Shown: positions 53,740 to 64,000 of the stretch, one piece after another
Layout of the letters: the number at the start of each line of letters is the position of its first letter
Numbering within the stretch: the stretch's first letter is position 1
Source: Paramecium pentaurelia
Lineage: Eukaryota > Ciliophora > Oligohymenophorea > Peniculida > Parameciidae
Assembly: GCA_905183005.1 (NCBI GenBank)
Contig: CAJJDO010000066.1
Coordinates: 295,732 to 359,731 of the forward strand
Direction of reading: 5' to 3'
Length of the DNA: 64,000 nucleotides
Translations under genes and position numbers: made by a program
Notes under the pieces: generated by a model
The model's input: only the letters and a program-made list of their open reading frames with translations
Told to the model about the DNA's origin: nothing
The model's database searches: none

Positions 53740-55404
53740 ATGTCTTCTAAAATTACAACCCCAGAGGCAAATAATCTTGATAATTAGATATAACATTTAT
53801 ACTAATGCAAGCCTCTTCCTGAATAAGATGTCAAACTATTATGTGAAAAGGTTTAATTTTTTAATAATTTATATTTTCTTTTATAGGCAAAAGAAGTTTT
53901 AATTGAAGAATCAAATGTATAACCTGTCAGAGCTCCAGTGATCATATGTGGTGACATTCATGGTCAATTCCATGATCTGATGGAATTATTCAAAATAGGT
54001 GGTAAAGCACCAGTAATGAATCATTTTCAATTAAGGATACAAATTATTTATTCATGGGTGATTATGTAGATAGAGGACATCATTCAGTTGAATGTGTTAC
54101 TTTATTAGTCTTATTGAAAGTATTATACATATAATAATAATTAGATTCGTCATAGAGATAGAATTACAATCTTAAGAGGAAATCATGAATCAAGATAAAT
54201 AACATAAGTTTATGGTTTCTATGATGAATGTTCAAGAAAGTATGGTAATAGTAATGTATGGAANCAATTTTGTAAATTAAATTTACAAATGCATTAAATA
54301 CTTTTTATTTTATACAAAAATATAAATATTTACACAATGTTATTGTAATCTTATAAGTTTTCGAATCAACAGGAAACAAAATAACTAACATGAACTAATC
54401 TAATTTAAAATTTTATAGATTTCAAGAATAATCAACTTTCTTTTTTATAATTGCATTTATTTAAAATCATGATATATATATAATTAATTCTAATCAATTT
54501 ACTTATTTAATGAATATGATAGGTTATTGATCTCCACAATTATTTCAAAATTTAAATAATTACAACAGTGTGTACATAAGTGATTCTTTCAATATTCTTT
54601 TCAAATGTTCTTTAAGTGTTATATGTTATATTTCAATCATTATTACAATCTCTTTTTTATTTTATCACTAATATCAGATTTTATTTGTTAGAAACAATAT
54701 TATTTCCTACTCTCTTCATGGATAATTTTAATAAATCATTACAATATAATATATCTTATTTTATTAGTAATTTTAATTATTTATCTATTTCTACTCCAAA
54801 ATTCATAGTAATACAATATTATTAAATTTTCTTTTATAAATTACTTAAATATTCTCCTGTTGATTCAAAAATTAAATTAAATGTCTTCTAAAATTACAAC
54901 CCCAGAGGCAAATAATCTTGATAATTAGATATAACATTTATACTAATGCAAGCCTCTTCCTGAATAAGATGTCAAACTATTATGTGAAAAGGTTTAATTT
55001 TTTAATAATTTATATTTTCTTTTATAGGCAAAAGAAGTTTTAATTGAAGAATCAAATGTATAACCTGTCAGAGCTCCAGTGATCATATGTGGTGACATTC
55101 ATGGTCAATTCCATGATCTGATGGAATTATTCAAAATAGGTGGTAAAGCACCAGTAATGAATCATTTTCAATTAAGGATACAAATTATTTATTCATGGGT
55201 GATTATGTAGATAGAGGACATCATTCAGTTGAATGTGTTACTTTATTAGTCTTATTGAAAGTATTATACATATAATAATAATTAGATTCGTCATAGAGAT
55301 AGAATTACAATCTTAAGAGGAAATCATGAATCAAGATAAATAACATAAGTTTATGGTTTCTATGATGAATGTTCAAGAAAGTATGGTAATAGTAATGTAT
55401 GGAA
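53124..55404. repeat. 1140-bp overlap across single N at 54264
   Basis: 53124-54263 and 54265-55404 read as the same 1140 bp, covering the spacer and the first exons of the phosphatase gene. The first copy is cut at codon WK (53740-54263); the second continues into the full gene. Best explained as unmerged contig ends, not as a real truncated gene duplicate. Confidence 0.9.
53740..54263 (+). pseudogene. 5' part of PP2A catalytic subunit, assembly duplicate
   Basis: Starts with the same ATG context and carries the first three introns and most of exon 4 of the gene at 54881, then stops at the single N. No difference from the second copy was seen. Listed so that it is not mistaken for an independent gene. 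Confidence 0.88.
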
Positions 55405-55979
55405 ATACTTTACTGAACTCTTTGATTACTTACCTTTAACAGCAGTTGTTGAATCTCAAGTATTTTATCATCTAATTCAAACAGTTTTTCTGTCTACATG
55501 GTGGTATATCACCTTCAATTGACACTTTGGATCATATTCGATAGTTAGATAGAGTTTAAGAAGTACCTCATGAAGGACCAATGTGTGATTTATTATGGAG
55601 TGATCCTGATGATAGATCTGGATGGGGAATATCTCCAAGAGGAGCTGGATATACTTTTGGATAGGATATCTCTGAGTAATTTAATCATAATAACAAATTA
55701 AAGATGATTGCAAGAGCACATCAATTAGTTATGGATGTATAAAAATCATTCTTAATCATAGGGTTATTCATTAGCTCACGATAGAAATGTTGTAACTATA
55801 TTCTCTGCACCTAATTATTGCTATAGATGTGGAAATTAAGCTGGAATTATGGAAGTTGATGAAAATTTAAGATAAACATTGTACTTTATAATCATTATTA
55901 TAATAGTATTACATTTGATCCAGCACCTAGATCAGAAAATGAATCTGTTCCAAAAAGAGTACCAGATTATTTCTTATGA
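54881..55979 (+). CDS. Ser/Thr protein phosphatase PP2A catalytic subunit
   Basis: Metal-dependent PPP-family phosphatase, catalytic subunit of PP2A holoenzymes. Seven exons (54881-54991, 55028-55153, 55177-55260, 55286-55459, 55485-55736, 55762-55880, 55907-55979) with introns of 36, 23, 25, 25, 25 and 26 nt give 312 aa, close to the usual 305-310. The metal-binding and catalytic motifs are all present: GDIHGQFHDL, GDYVDRG, RGNHES, HGG, RAHQLVMD and APNYCYRCGN. SPRGAGYTFGQDISEQF and the C-terminal DYFL, the leucine-methylation tail, point to PP2A rather than PP4, PP6 or PP1. The first intron (36 nt) is the longest in the window; the second ends in AAG. The next gene begins 34 nt after the stop. 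Confidence 0.92.
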
Positions 55980-56013
55980 TTATTAATATATAATATACAT
56001 AAAAATCAGTTTC

Positions 56014-57056
56014 ATGAACCTTGACGATATCTATAATTGGTATATATATGCATTCAAATTACAGGATCCTTAGTCATAGTCAAAATTATCCAGGAAAACA
56101 TCAAGAATCCTAACCAAGAACTATTGCATCTTATAAACCACTTGAAGCAAAAGCTTAATTTCATATAGTGATTAAGGCTACTGCAGAGTACATCAAAGAT
56201 AAAATGCTAAATGGAAATGTAACATTAAAAATTGATTACTTTAGGGCGTCAATATGAAAGAGTTAGGAGCATTTACAATGGAAGTTAATTCAGATTATGT
56301 TAAACCACTCTAACATTCAGGATTTAATATGACTCAAGATTTGGGAATTCAAAGAGCAGAGAGAAAACATATTCATTAGATAAGGTAGATAATTGTTATT
56401 ATAGATCTAGACCATGTTTTGTTCCTGACAATTCTTTTAAATATTTTTTGGCTCGTTATCCTGGAAAAGAGGAAATAACAAAACCATTGAGTTAACATTC
56501 CATTTATCAAAAAGGATTTGGAATGAACTTCTGTAATGCTGGTCCTATTGCTGCATCTTGGTAATGAATTATATTTATAATATCAGTTATTTAGGTAAGG
56601 ATGTTGTATAATGTATACATAATTCATTGATAAAGGCAATTCATGATTTAACTAGATTAGGACATAATTTAAATATAGATTTTGGATTCATCAAAATCAC
56701 TGTTTAAAATAGAGATCTTAAATATAAATATGAATAATCATTTATTAATCGATTAAATTAGACAGATTATGAACTCAAAGTATATAAATATTAATTATTA
56801 AGATGCGTTAATCTGATTTAGCTACATCTTAACATTGGACAACCACTTATTAAGAGAAATGGTCTAAGAGCACGTATAAATAATTAATTAATATAATAGT
56901 TTAAATAATTTATTAACACGTCCAAATGCAGGTTAAGTATAGGATAATTATGAAAAATCTATGGCATTGAAAATTATGTCACTTGATCTCAATACAGCTG
57001 AAAAAACAGATTATAGCAAAAAGTAGAAAGTGCAATTACCATCATTAAATAAATGA
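56014..57056 (+). CDS. CCDC81/HU-domain-like protein
   Basis: Seven exons (56014-56039, 56065-56218, 56245-56384, 56405-56560, 56587-56779, 56803-56873, 56900-57056) with introns of 25, 26, 20, 26, 23 and 26 nt give one frame of 298 aa ending at TGA. VNMKELGAFTMEV, VKPLQHSGFNM, RPCFVPD, YQKGFGMNFCNAGPIA and YLGKDVVQ resemble, from memory, the paired HU-like domains of CCDC81-family proteins, which are common in ciliates and linked to centrosome or cilium material. This needs a profile search; function in this organism is unknown. The 20-nt third intron is very short, and the fifth ends in AAG. It is 34 nt downstream of the PP2A gene and convergent with the synthetase gene (101 nt between stops). 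Confidence 0.62.
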
Positions 57057-57157
57057 GTTTGTTAAAAAACAATATCAAATTTTAAAGAGATTTATTACAT
57101 CTTCTTTATATTTTTTGATTATTTAAGATTATATTTATTATCCATATATATATTATC
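57057..57157. other. convergent intergenic, CCDC81-like / AlaRS
   Basis: 101 nt between the two stop codons, AT-rich. It must hold both 3' ends; typical of very compact ciliate macronuclear spacing. Confidence 0.6.
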
Positions 57158-60100
57158 TCAAAATTAAGCAAAACCTTGCTCTTTAAGATACTTTGTTGCT
57201 TTATTCTTATTGAATTTACCTAAGATAGAGAATGTTAACACATCATTAACTTAGATAGTTTTCTATTAATTTATAATTATTATTATTATACCTTTCCATC
57301 TTTAACACTAATCTTATTCTACTTATTCATTTTCAATTATTATCCTTCTTCCTCTATTTATTTACTCAACTCTTCTACATTGAAATTATTTTCACCAAAG
57401 GCTCCATAAATGAAAGTGTCAGCAACAAACAATAAACCTTTCTTGGAATCTTTGAGTTATTGGATATACTTTCCAATTTCACTGAAATAAGCAGTTGGAT
57501 TTTATTCATTTGATTGAATAAGTGTTCTTTAATTCGGACCATCAATAACATATTTCATTTGTGATTTGATCAATTCAGCCTTAAGTTACTAATATAATAA
57601 TAATAATGATATAATACATTATAAGCAGATTCATAATGTTTCTTTTCTTAGAATATCTTGCTACCTTCTTCAACCAATTAATTCTTAGAAATTGACCATA
57701 ATTTAACTAATGAATTAATCATCTCTCCCTCTGAATTTAAAACTTCAATAGTCTTAACTCCAGCAACATAATAAAGTCTAACAACACCATCTTATAATTT
57801 TTAAGTTTTAAGAATTCTAACCCATCCTACTTCTGATGTGCTATCACAATGGGTACCACAACAAGCTTCAACATCTATTCCATCTATATTAACAACTCTT
57901 AATTCATTTCCTGGTACAATACCACCTTAATATAATCTAAATCCATATTCTTTTTCTGCATCTGCTTTATTCATAAATCCTTTATTGATTTACTTTGCAG
58001 ATAATATTATTTTATTGACTTCATTCTCTATTGCTTATTCTTACTCCTTTGTTAAAGGTGCAAAATGAGTAATATCAAGATGTGCATTATGTACACTCTT
58101 ATGAGCACCATTCTACCAAACATGAGGTCCAAGTACTCTTCTACATGCTGCGAATACAATATGAGTAGCTGTATGATGATTTCTCAATATAGATCTTCTA
58201 TCTAAATCTATTTCAGCTTAAACATCTAAACCAACATAAGTATCAACTTAATTTGGTAATGGTTTTTCTAAAATATGTAACACAGCCTTTCCTACTTTCT
58301 AAACATTATTAACAAAATATCTTTCTCCTTAAATAGTTAACCAACCTTAATCATTTTCTTATCCACCACCAAATGGATAAAAGGCAGATTAATTCAAAAT
58401 CACTATATTAGGAAGATTCTATTATTAAACATTACTAAATATAGTAACAATTTTAGCTTAGAATTTACCATCTTTAGGTGTTTGATAATATAAATTAGTA
58501 GTTTCTGGTATATGAACTGTGTTATAAAGAATAGCTTCAGGTGCTTTAGTAATTCTAGCTGCTCTATCTGCCAATTCAGCATATAAATTACCAGGGATTG
58601 GTAATTTACTAATTTGACTAATAGTATCAGCTGGTATTCCATGTGTACTCATAGCAAATATCCAATCATCAATACTTAATTAATTATTCTTTTATTTTAA
58701 TAATTTTTCTAATTTAACTTTCTTATCATCATCTGTTTTTGCCCATCTTTCATATTCTTATTTAATAATTTAATCAAAACTCTTATATTCACCAAATGGA
58801 CCATAAAGTTTAGCCAAATCATTTTTATGTTCTTAAAATAATTATAATAATCCATCCATTCCTAATTTATCCCACCAATTATTCTTCTTTAAAACAGCAA
58901 ATACTCTTCTAATGATATTTCTAATATTAGAACCACCACCAACATTAGATGGTAATGATCCATCAGTTACTACCATCATAACAGTACGTGTATGATCTAA
59001 AATGATATACATATCTTTTAATTATTCANTCTCTATTGCTTATTCTTACTCCTTTGTTAAAGGTGCAAAATGAGTAATATCAAGATGTGCATTATGTACA
59101 CTCTTATGAGCACCATTCTACCAAACATGAGGTCCAAGTACTCTTCTACATGCTGCGAATACAATATGAGTAGCTGTATGATGATTTCTCAATATAGATC
59201 TTCTATCTAAATCTATTTCAGCTTAAACATCTAAACCAACATAAGTATCAACTTAATTTGGTAATGGTTTTTCTAAAATATGTAACACAGCCTTTCCTAC
59301 TTTCTAAACATTATTAACAAAATATCTTTCTCCTTAAATAGTTAACCAACCTTAATCATTTTCTTATCCACCACCAAATGGATAAAAGGCAGATTAATTC
59401 AAAATCACTATATTAGGAAGATTCTATTATTAAACATTACTAAATATAGTAACAATTTTAGCTTAGAATTTACCATCTTTAGGTGTTTGATAATATAAAT
59501 TAGTAGTTTCTGGTATATGTACTGTGTTATAAAGAATAGCTTCAGGTGCTTTAGTAATTCTAGCTGCTCTATCTGCCAATTCAGCATATAAATTACCAGG
59601 GATTGGTAATTTACTAATTTGACTAATAGTATCAGCTGGTATTCCATGTGTACTCATAGCAAATATCCAATCATCAATACTTAATTAATTATTCTTTTAT
59701 TTTAATAATTTTTCTAATTTAACTTTCTTATCATCATCTGTTTTTGCCCATCTTTCATATTCTTATTTAATAATTTAATCAAAACTCTTATATTCACCAA
59801 ATGGACCATAAAGTTTAGCCAAATCATTTTTATGTTCTTAAAATAATTATAATAATCCATCCATTCCTAATTTATCCCACCAATTATTTTTCTTCAAAAC
59901 GGCAAATACTCTTCTAATGATATTTCTAATATTAGAACCACCACCAACATTAGATGGTAATGATCCATCAGTTACTACCATCATAACAGTACGTGTATGA
60001 TCTAAAATGATATACATATCTTTTAATTATTCAATTTCCCTCTTTATAGTTTAAACATCATATCCAATTTATGATGATATAAATTCCCATGTCTTATCAA

Positions 60101-61163
60101 CATTTTCAACCTCATCAACATTCAATAAACAACTATATGGTCCAAATGCTTTCCAAACATCATTTGAATATTCAACTTATAATTTTTATGCCAAGAATGC
60201 AAATGCTCCAGCAAATACATCAAAATAACTTGTTGGTGAACCATTTACTAACCAAGGTATACGTTCTAATCCAATTCCAGTATCTATAATTTTAATAGGT
60301 AATTCTTCATATGATCCATCATGGAAATATTTATATTACATAAATACCATATTTCCTACTTCTAATCCATTTACAAAATATTCTACTGATGGACCTAGAT
60401 TTCCACCACCTGCCCAAACATCTTCAATAAATGTAATATCATCTGGATTAATTTCTAATTCTTCAGTCAACCATCTATAATTAAATTCAACGCATTCTTC
60501 TTTAAAGAATACATATTTATCAGGATAATTGAATGTCTATATACCAAGCATTATAAATCCTGAATAATGTCTACCTGTTAAACCAATATTGTCTAGATCA
60601 TTAAATCTAACACAAAATTATGGACAAATCAATGGATTTGCTGGTGGATCCATTTCACCTGTTACACAAAATGGTTAGAAACAATAGATTCCTGCTGCTA
60701 CATAATCAACATCATTTCTCCATCTTGCCACAACTGGATATCTATCAATTGCTGTGCATGGTACTCTTGCACTTGTTAAAGATTTCTTGAATCCATTCCA
60801 AGCATCAGCATATGTTATTTTATTTCCTTTTGCCCCTTTACCAGTACCTACACCAATAAAAGAATATTTTCCTTCACAACTAAAAATTTATTGAATTCTT
60901 CTATTACTTTGAATCTCCACATGTAGTCTTTTTATCTGTATGTCTCCAAAAATATGCACCACATTTTGGACATTTGCATCTACTAAACCCAAATTTATCA
61001 AAAACCTTGGTTGGATAGAACAACTCTGGATTAGCTTCAAATTAAGGTCTTACAATCTTTTTAATTTCCTATTATAAAATTAACACATTCACTCTACCTT
61101 TGGTGTGATAGCCTTTATAGTTTTTACTTCTTCAATGGTCTCTTCAAATTCCTTTTATTACAT
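57158..61163 (-). CDS. alanyl-tRNA synthetase, archaeal-type (cytosolic)
   Basis: Charges tRNA(Ala). Exons on the minus strand are 61163-61098, 61068-60908, 60879-57618 (including a contig overlap), 57588-57292 and 57262-57158; introns are 29, 28, 29 and 29 nt. Removing one copy of the 1005-nt overlap gives 961 aa in one frame. N-terminal CKCPKCGAYFWRH and CGDSNC are the zinc-type motif placed before the catalytic core in archaeal AlaRS. The core shows RYPVVARWRNDVDYV, EMDPPANPLICPQFCVRF, GLTGRHYSGF, EDVWAGGGNLGP and DTGIGLER. The editing domain has HHTATH and VWQNGAHKS, then CCGTHCD. This order and wording fit archaeal AlaRS, not the bacterial/eukaryotic type. Start: first ATG, which begins MQQKEF. 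Confidence 0.88.
58025..60033 (-). repeat. 1004-bp overlap across single N at 59029 (AlaRS exon 3)
   Basis: 58025-59028 and 59030-60033 are the same stretch of AlaRS exon 3. At least three kinds of difference are visible: TATATGAAC/TATATGTAC, ATTCTTCTTTAAAACAG/ATTTTTCTTCAAAACGG and similar. The differences look like alleles or closely related copies. The editing motif HHTATH therefore appears twice (near 58165 and 59170), which no functional synthetase would need. Confidence 0.88.
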
Positions 61164-62073
61164 CACTTTCGATATTTAATATAAATGATTTGTTTACAAG
61201 AAACGTGTTTTAAATAGTCTAATAATTATCATTTAATATCATTCAATCATAGATGTGCCTATATCATTATATTTTATATTCTATTTTTTATTTAGAAGAA
61301 TATAATTAGTTGATTAGCTTTGATGTAAATTATATTATATTAGTTAACCATTTATAAAATAGATTATATATCTTATATTCAATCAATTTATTTTCCTTTT
61401 GGATAACTATATGATAGTTAATACTTAACACATTAATCATTATAAATTATTTGGTTCTATTTACAATTTAATATATTAATATATAATGTTATTAAGATAA
61501 GAAATAAGTGTAAAAATAATAGATGAATTCATATAATTAGTTCCTATATACTATATCTTACTAAATATATATACTACTATGATTAATATAATTTCATAAT
61601 ATAGTGAATCTAAAATTATTCATTAATCCATTGGTTACAAGTATTTTAGATTTTTTAATCCTTTTCTACTTAAAGGAATATAATGAGAACTAAAAATTGA
61701 AATGTAGAAATAAAGTTATTATATTTAAAGAAGATATTAGAAATAATCATTTTTAATTATATTTATATAACGTTAATTTTATGTTATTATTAGAATGATA
61801 ACTATTAACTATTAGTCATAAAAGAAATTATTATTGATTCTTTTTTAAAATACTAAAGAAATATTATTATTCTTATGTAATTAAGAATAGTTATTATAAT
61901 TTACATAAATGATTTCTCTAATTTTATTTAAATTAAATATTAACAGTTATCATACTTGTTATAATAAAGCATAAATGGAACTTATCTAAGAATCTTAATT
62001 CTATCATAGTATCTACATTTAAATTAAGAAGTAAATTCATTAGAGTATTTCTACTATATATATTATAGTCAGT
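61164..62073. other. AT-rich region upstream of AlaRS
   Basis: About 0.9 kb rich in A/T homopolymers; I see no gene and no RNA gene. The AlaRS promoter must lie in its left part. Confidence 0.5.
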
Positions 62074-62565
62074 TCAACTCTATTCAATCTATTTATAAAT
62101 GAACAGATTAAATCTAATTACAAATAGAAAAATAAATATAGTTGTAATCTACTCCATCTTTAATTGTGATTAAGAATTATTAAAATAATAAAAGAGTTAA
62201 AATATATCGTATGCCGGGAATTCCTTCTATAAGTATAATTTAATCTATTGATTGAAAGTTTTCTAAAGGGTTTAACATTAAATGTAAATAATAATAATTA
62301 TTGAATACCACCCACTGGCAAATTTAGATAAAAACTCTTGTTCTCCTTCCGTTTCATTCAAATTTATAACCTGATTATTCTAAATTTAAGCAAGGTAGTA
62401 TTAAGCAATTATATTTAAACAGTCCTGATTTCTCCATTAATTATTTCTTAAAATATGTTATGTCAACATAGTTGCTTAAATATTTCCACCAACTCTTAAT
62501 TCCTAAACAAATGATTCTGTATTCTTTGATAAGATATAAGCTAATTAATGAATAAATATATTCAT
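62074..62565 (-). CDS. possible unknown ORF, 163 aa
   Basis: Open with the ciliate code from ATG (62565) to TGA (62074-62076). The first two thirds look coding by composition and include SFVQELRVGGNIQATMLTQ and GEQEFLSKFASGWY, with higher GC than the surroundings. The rest is more hydrophobic (TTIFIFLFVIRFNLFIY). I do not recognise the family. An intron or a frame error may be hidden; a chance open frame of this size in TGA-only code is possible. Confidence 0.35.
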
Positions 62566-62704
62566 ATTAATTATTATTATCTTAATATATTGATCTAGCA
62601 TAATTAGATATAATAGATTTGATATTTTTTCTGAAATTAAGAAAGTAAAAGTCAATCCTATGGTTAGATTAATAGATAAACTTTGAATTGAATATGATAC
62701 TAAA

Positions 62705-63256
62705 ATGAAAAATAAGAAATTCATTAATAAATACTATGATCAAATGGAAATGGAAATTTAAGATGAAAATCAAATTTTAGGATTGTTAAAATAGAATAAT
62801 TACTAATATTAATTGATTATTAATTATCTACTTAGAGTTGATGTTCTTATACAATAAGTAATTCTATTTTTTATACCTAAAATTATTGAATCATCTAAAT
62901 ATTAAGGAAATACCTATTTACTTTATTTTACTTCCAATAAACTCTTATCCAAAAGAACAATAAAATATTACATGTTCTAATATCACAAAATTTCAATTTT
63001 GGACATAGATTTTAATTACTCTATATATATATTAAAACTAATTAAAAAAAACAATCCCTTAAATTCAATTACTAAAAATCAAATTTCAAACAAGAGGAGA
63101 AAAATGCATATTTAATCAAAAGTTTTAATTGTATTACTATTAATATTTAACTTGTGCTTTATCCTAATTTCTATGAAAAACTATTTTTATCCTAATTTCT
63201 ATGAAAAACTATTTGATTCTAATTTCTCCAACTCTATTTTCAAAAATCTCTTTTGA
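62705..63256 (+). CDS. possible unknown ORF, 183 aa, one hydrophobic segment
   Basis: Open from ATG 62705 to TGA 63254 with the ciliate code. It contains a Lys/Asn/Ile-rich region and a hydrophobic segment (KVLIVLLLIFNLCFILIS) near residues 139-156. A 28-bp direct duplication at 63159-63214 lies inside it and is not a multiple of three, which speaks against an established coding region. The same frame continues past TGA codons at 63254, about 63362 and 63551 to the window end, so it could also be decayed. Unrecognised. Confidence 0.22.
63159..63214. repeat. 28-bp direct tandem duplication
   Basis: The unit beginning TTATCCTAATTTCTATG occurs twice head to tail without mismatch (63159-63186, 63187-63214). 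It looks like a recent slippage or end-joining event. Confidence 0.85.
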
Positions 63257-63643
63257 AATTTCCAAAAGTTATACATTTAACACATATCTTTTGAGTAGGA
63301 TAATTTTAAAGGATGCTTATTTTTTCTAAACTAGAAAAGCATTATTTTTAAATACTGCATATGAATGTATTTATTTAGATTTTTTTAGAATGGAGGAGGT
63401 ATTATAATAAAATAGATTTGGTTCCATTAGAATCATAAGATTTCATGGAAAAAATGGTACAGAATTCTAACAACTTTACCAATTATTATAAAAAGAGGAA
63501 ATCTTTTTTATTTCTAAATTCTAAATAAAATCAAAATTCATATGATAAAATGTTGAAGTTATTTAAATCTGTAAAACATTTACTATGCCTTTTTGCAAAT
63601 TTTTAATCTTCTAAGAGGTGATATTTTTCAAGAGAGTTTGAAA

Positions 63644-64000
63644 ATGACCAAAATCTATCAACAAAGAATAATAATTCATATTATATTTTAAGCTTCTATT
63701 TTATGGCTAATAGGAACTCCACTTTTATAATTGAAGCAGAAATATTTTAGCTCTATATAATTTACTCATCAATTATTCAATATGTATACTCCTCAATTCA
63801 AATTATCTTAAATGATATTATTTATAGAATTTACATCATATAATTATTTAAATTATGCCCTTATCTTAATCCCTTAAGAATTACTGATGAGACATAGAGA
63901 GAGCAATATGGAGAAAAAATTTAAATTTAAAATAAGAACTGATTTAAATAAAGAAATTATATTAAAATGTTGGCTTTTACTACTTCAAAAAAAAGATATG
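63644..64000 (+). CDS. possible partial ORF running off the window
   Basis: Ciliate-code frame open from at least the TGA at about 63551 to the window end, with an ATG at 63644 (about 119 codons visible). Part of the text reads as plausible protein (RRHRES-like, EKKFKFKIRTDLNKE), but AT-rich non-coding DNA with a single stop codon can give such stretches by chance. Unrecognised. Confidence 0.2.

Noticed and set aside
58403..58652. Two overlapping minus ORFs (and their twins at 59408-59657) as separate small genes
   Set aside because: MSTHGIPADTIS... is an internal segment of AlaRS exon 3, the other is its shifted frame; the twins come from the contig overlap.
60089..60289. Plus-strand ORF of 66 codons
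   Set aside because: Antisense to the conserved AlaRS catalytic domain.

Overview
The window is macronuclear-type DNA from a ciliate, most likely Paramecium. TAA and TAG are read as glutamine throughout the recognisable genes and only TGA ends them. Introns are tiny (20-36 nt, mostly 23-29, starting GT and mostly GTA). Intergenic DNA is extremely AT-rich. The left 50 kb is built from cysteine-rich surface (immobilization) antigen genes of the Paramecium_SA repeat type. The exact species cannot be read from the sequence alone.

Layout. (1) 1-50024: four tandem, co-oriented (+) giant surface-antigen genes, here called A (5'-truncated by the window edge, 1-7125), B (12504-22217, interrupted by an N gap and one unresolved junction), C (27205-35085, uninterrupted, 2626 aa) and D (41534-50024, one unresolved junction). 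Each complete one has a signal peptide, a long run of 8-Cys modules, a gene-specific tandem-repeat core and a GPI-type hydrophobic tail. The genes are separated by 5-6.5 kb of AT-rich DNA without convincing intact genes; the A-B spacer holds a decayed Tc1/IS630-type transposase. The B-C and C-D spacers are homologous, so gene plus spacer was duplicated as a unit. Genes B, C and D share two upstream boxes at fixed distance from the ATG. (2) 50612-61163: a compact housekeeping block with a Rab11-like GTPase (+), a frame-broken protein kinase gene (-), the PP2A catalytic subunit (+), a CCDC81/HU-domain-like protein (+) and an archaeal-type alanyl-tRNA synthetase (-), with 34-101 nt between the last three. 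(3) 61164-64000: AT-rich DNA with two possible unknown ORFs.

The assembly has one 739-N gap and five single-N junctions (15631, 39351, 43910, 54264, 59029). At each single N the sequence after it restarts 1.0-1.34 kb upstream of where the previous contig ended, so flanking contigs overlap and were never merged. The 'duplicated' 5' part of the phosphatase gene, the doubled middle of the synthetase gene and the doubled blocks in antigens B and D are best read as artefacts. Two of the overlaps carry substitutions, suggesting alleles.

How the parts fit: in Paramecium one surface antigen is normally expressed at a time, so a four-gene array with shared promoters and homologous spacers is a plausible reservoir for antigen switching, recombination and gene conversion. 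The housekeeping block has no evident functional link to it.
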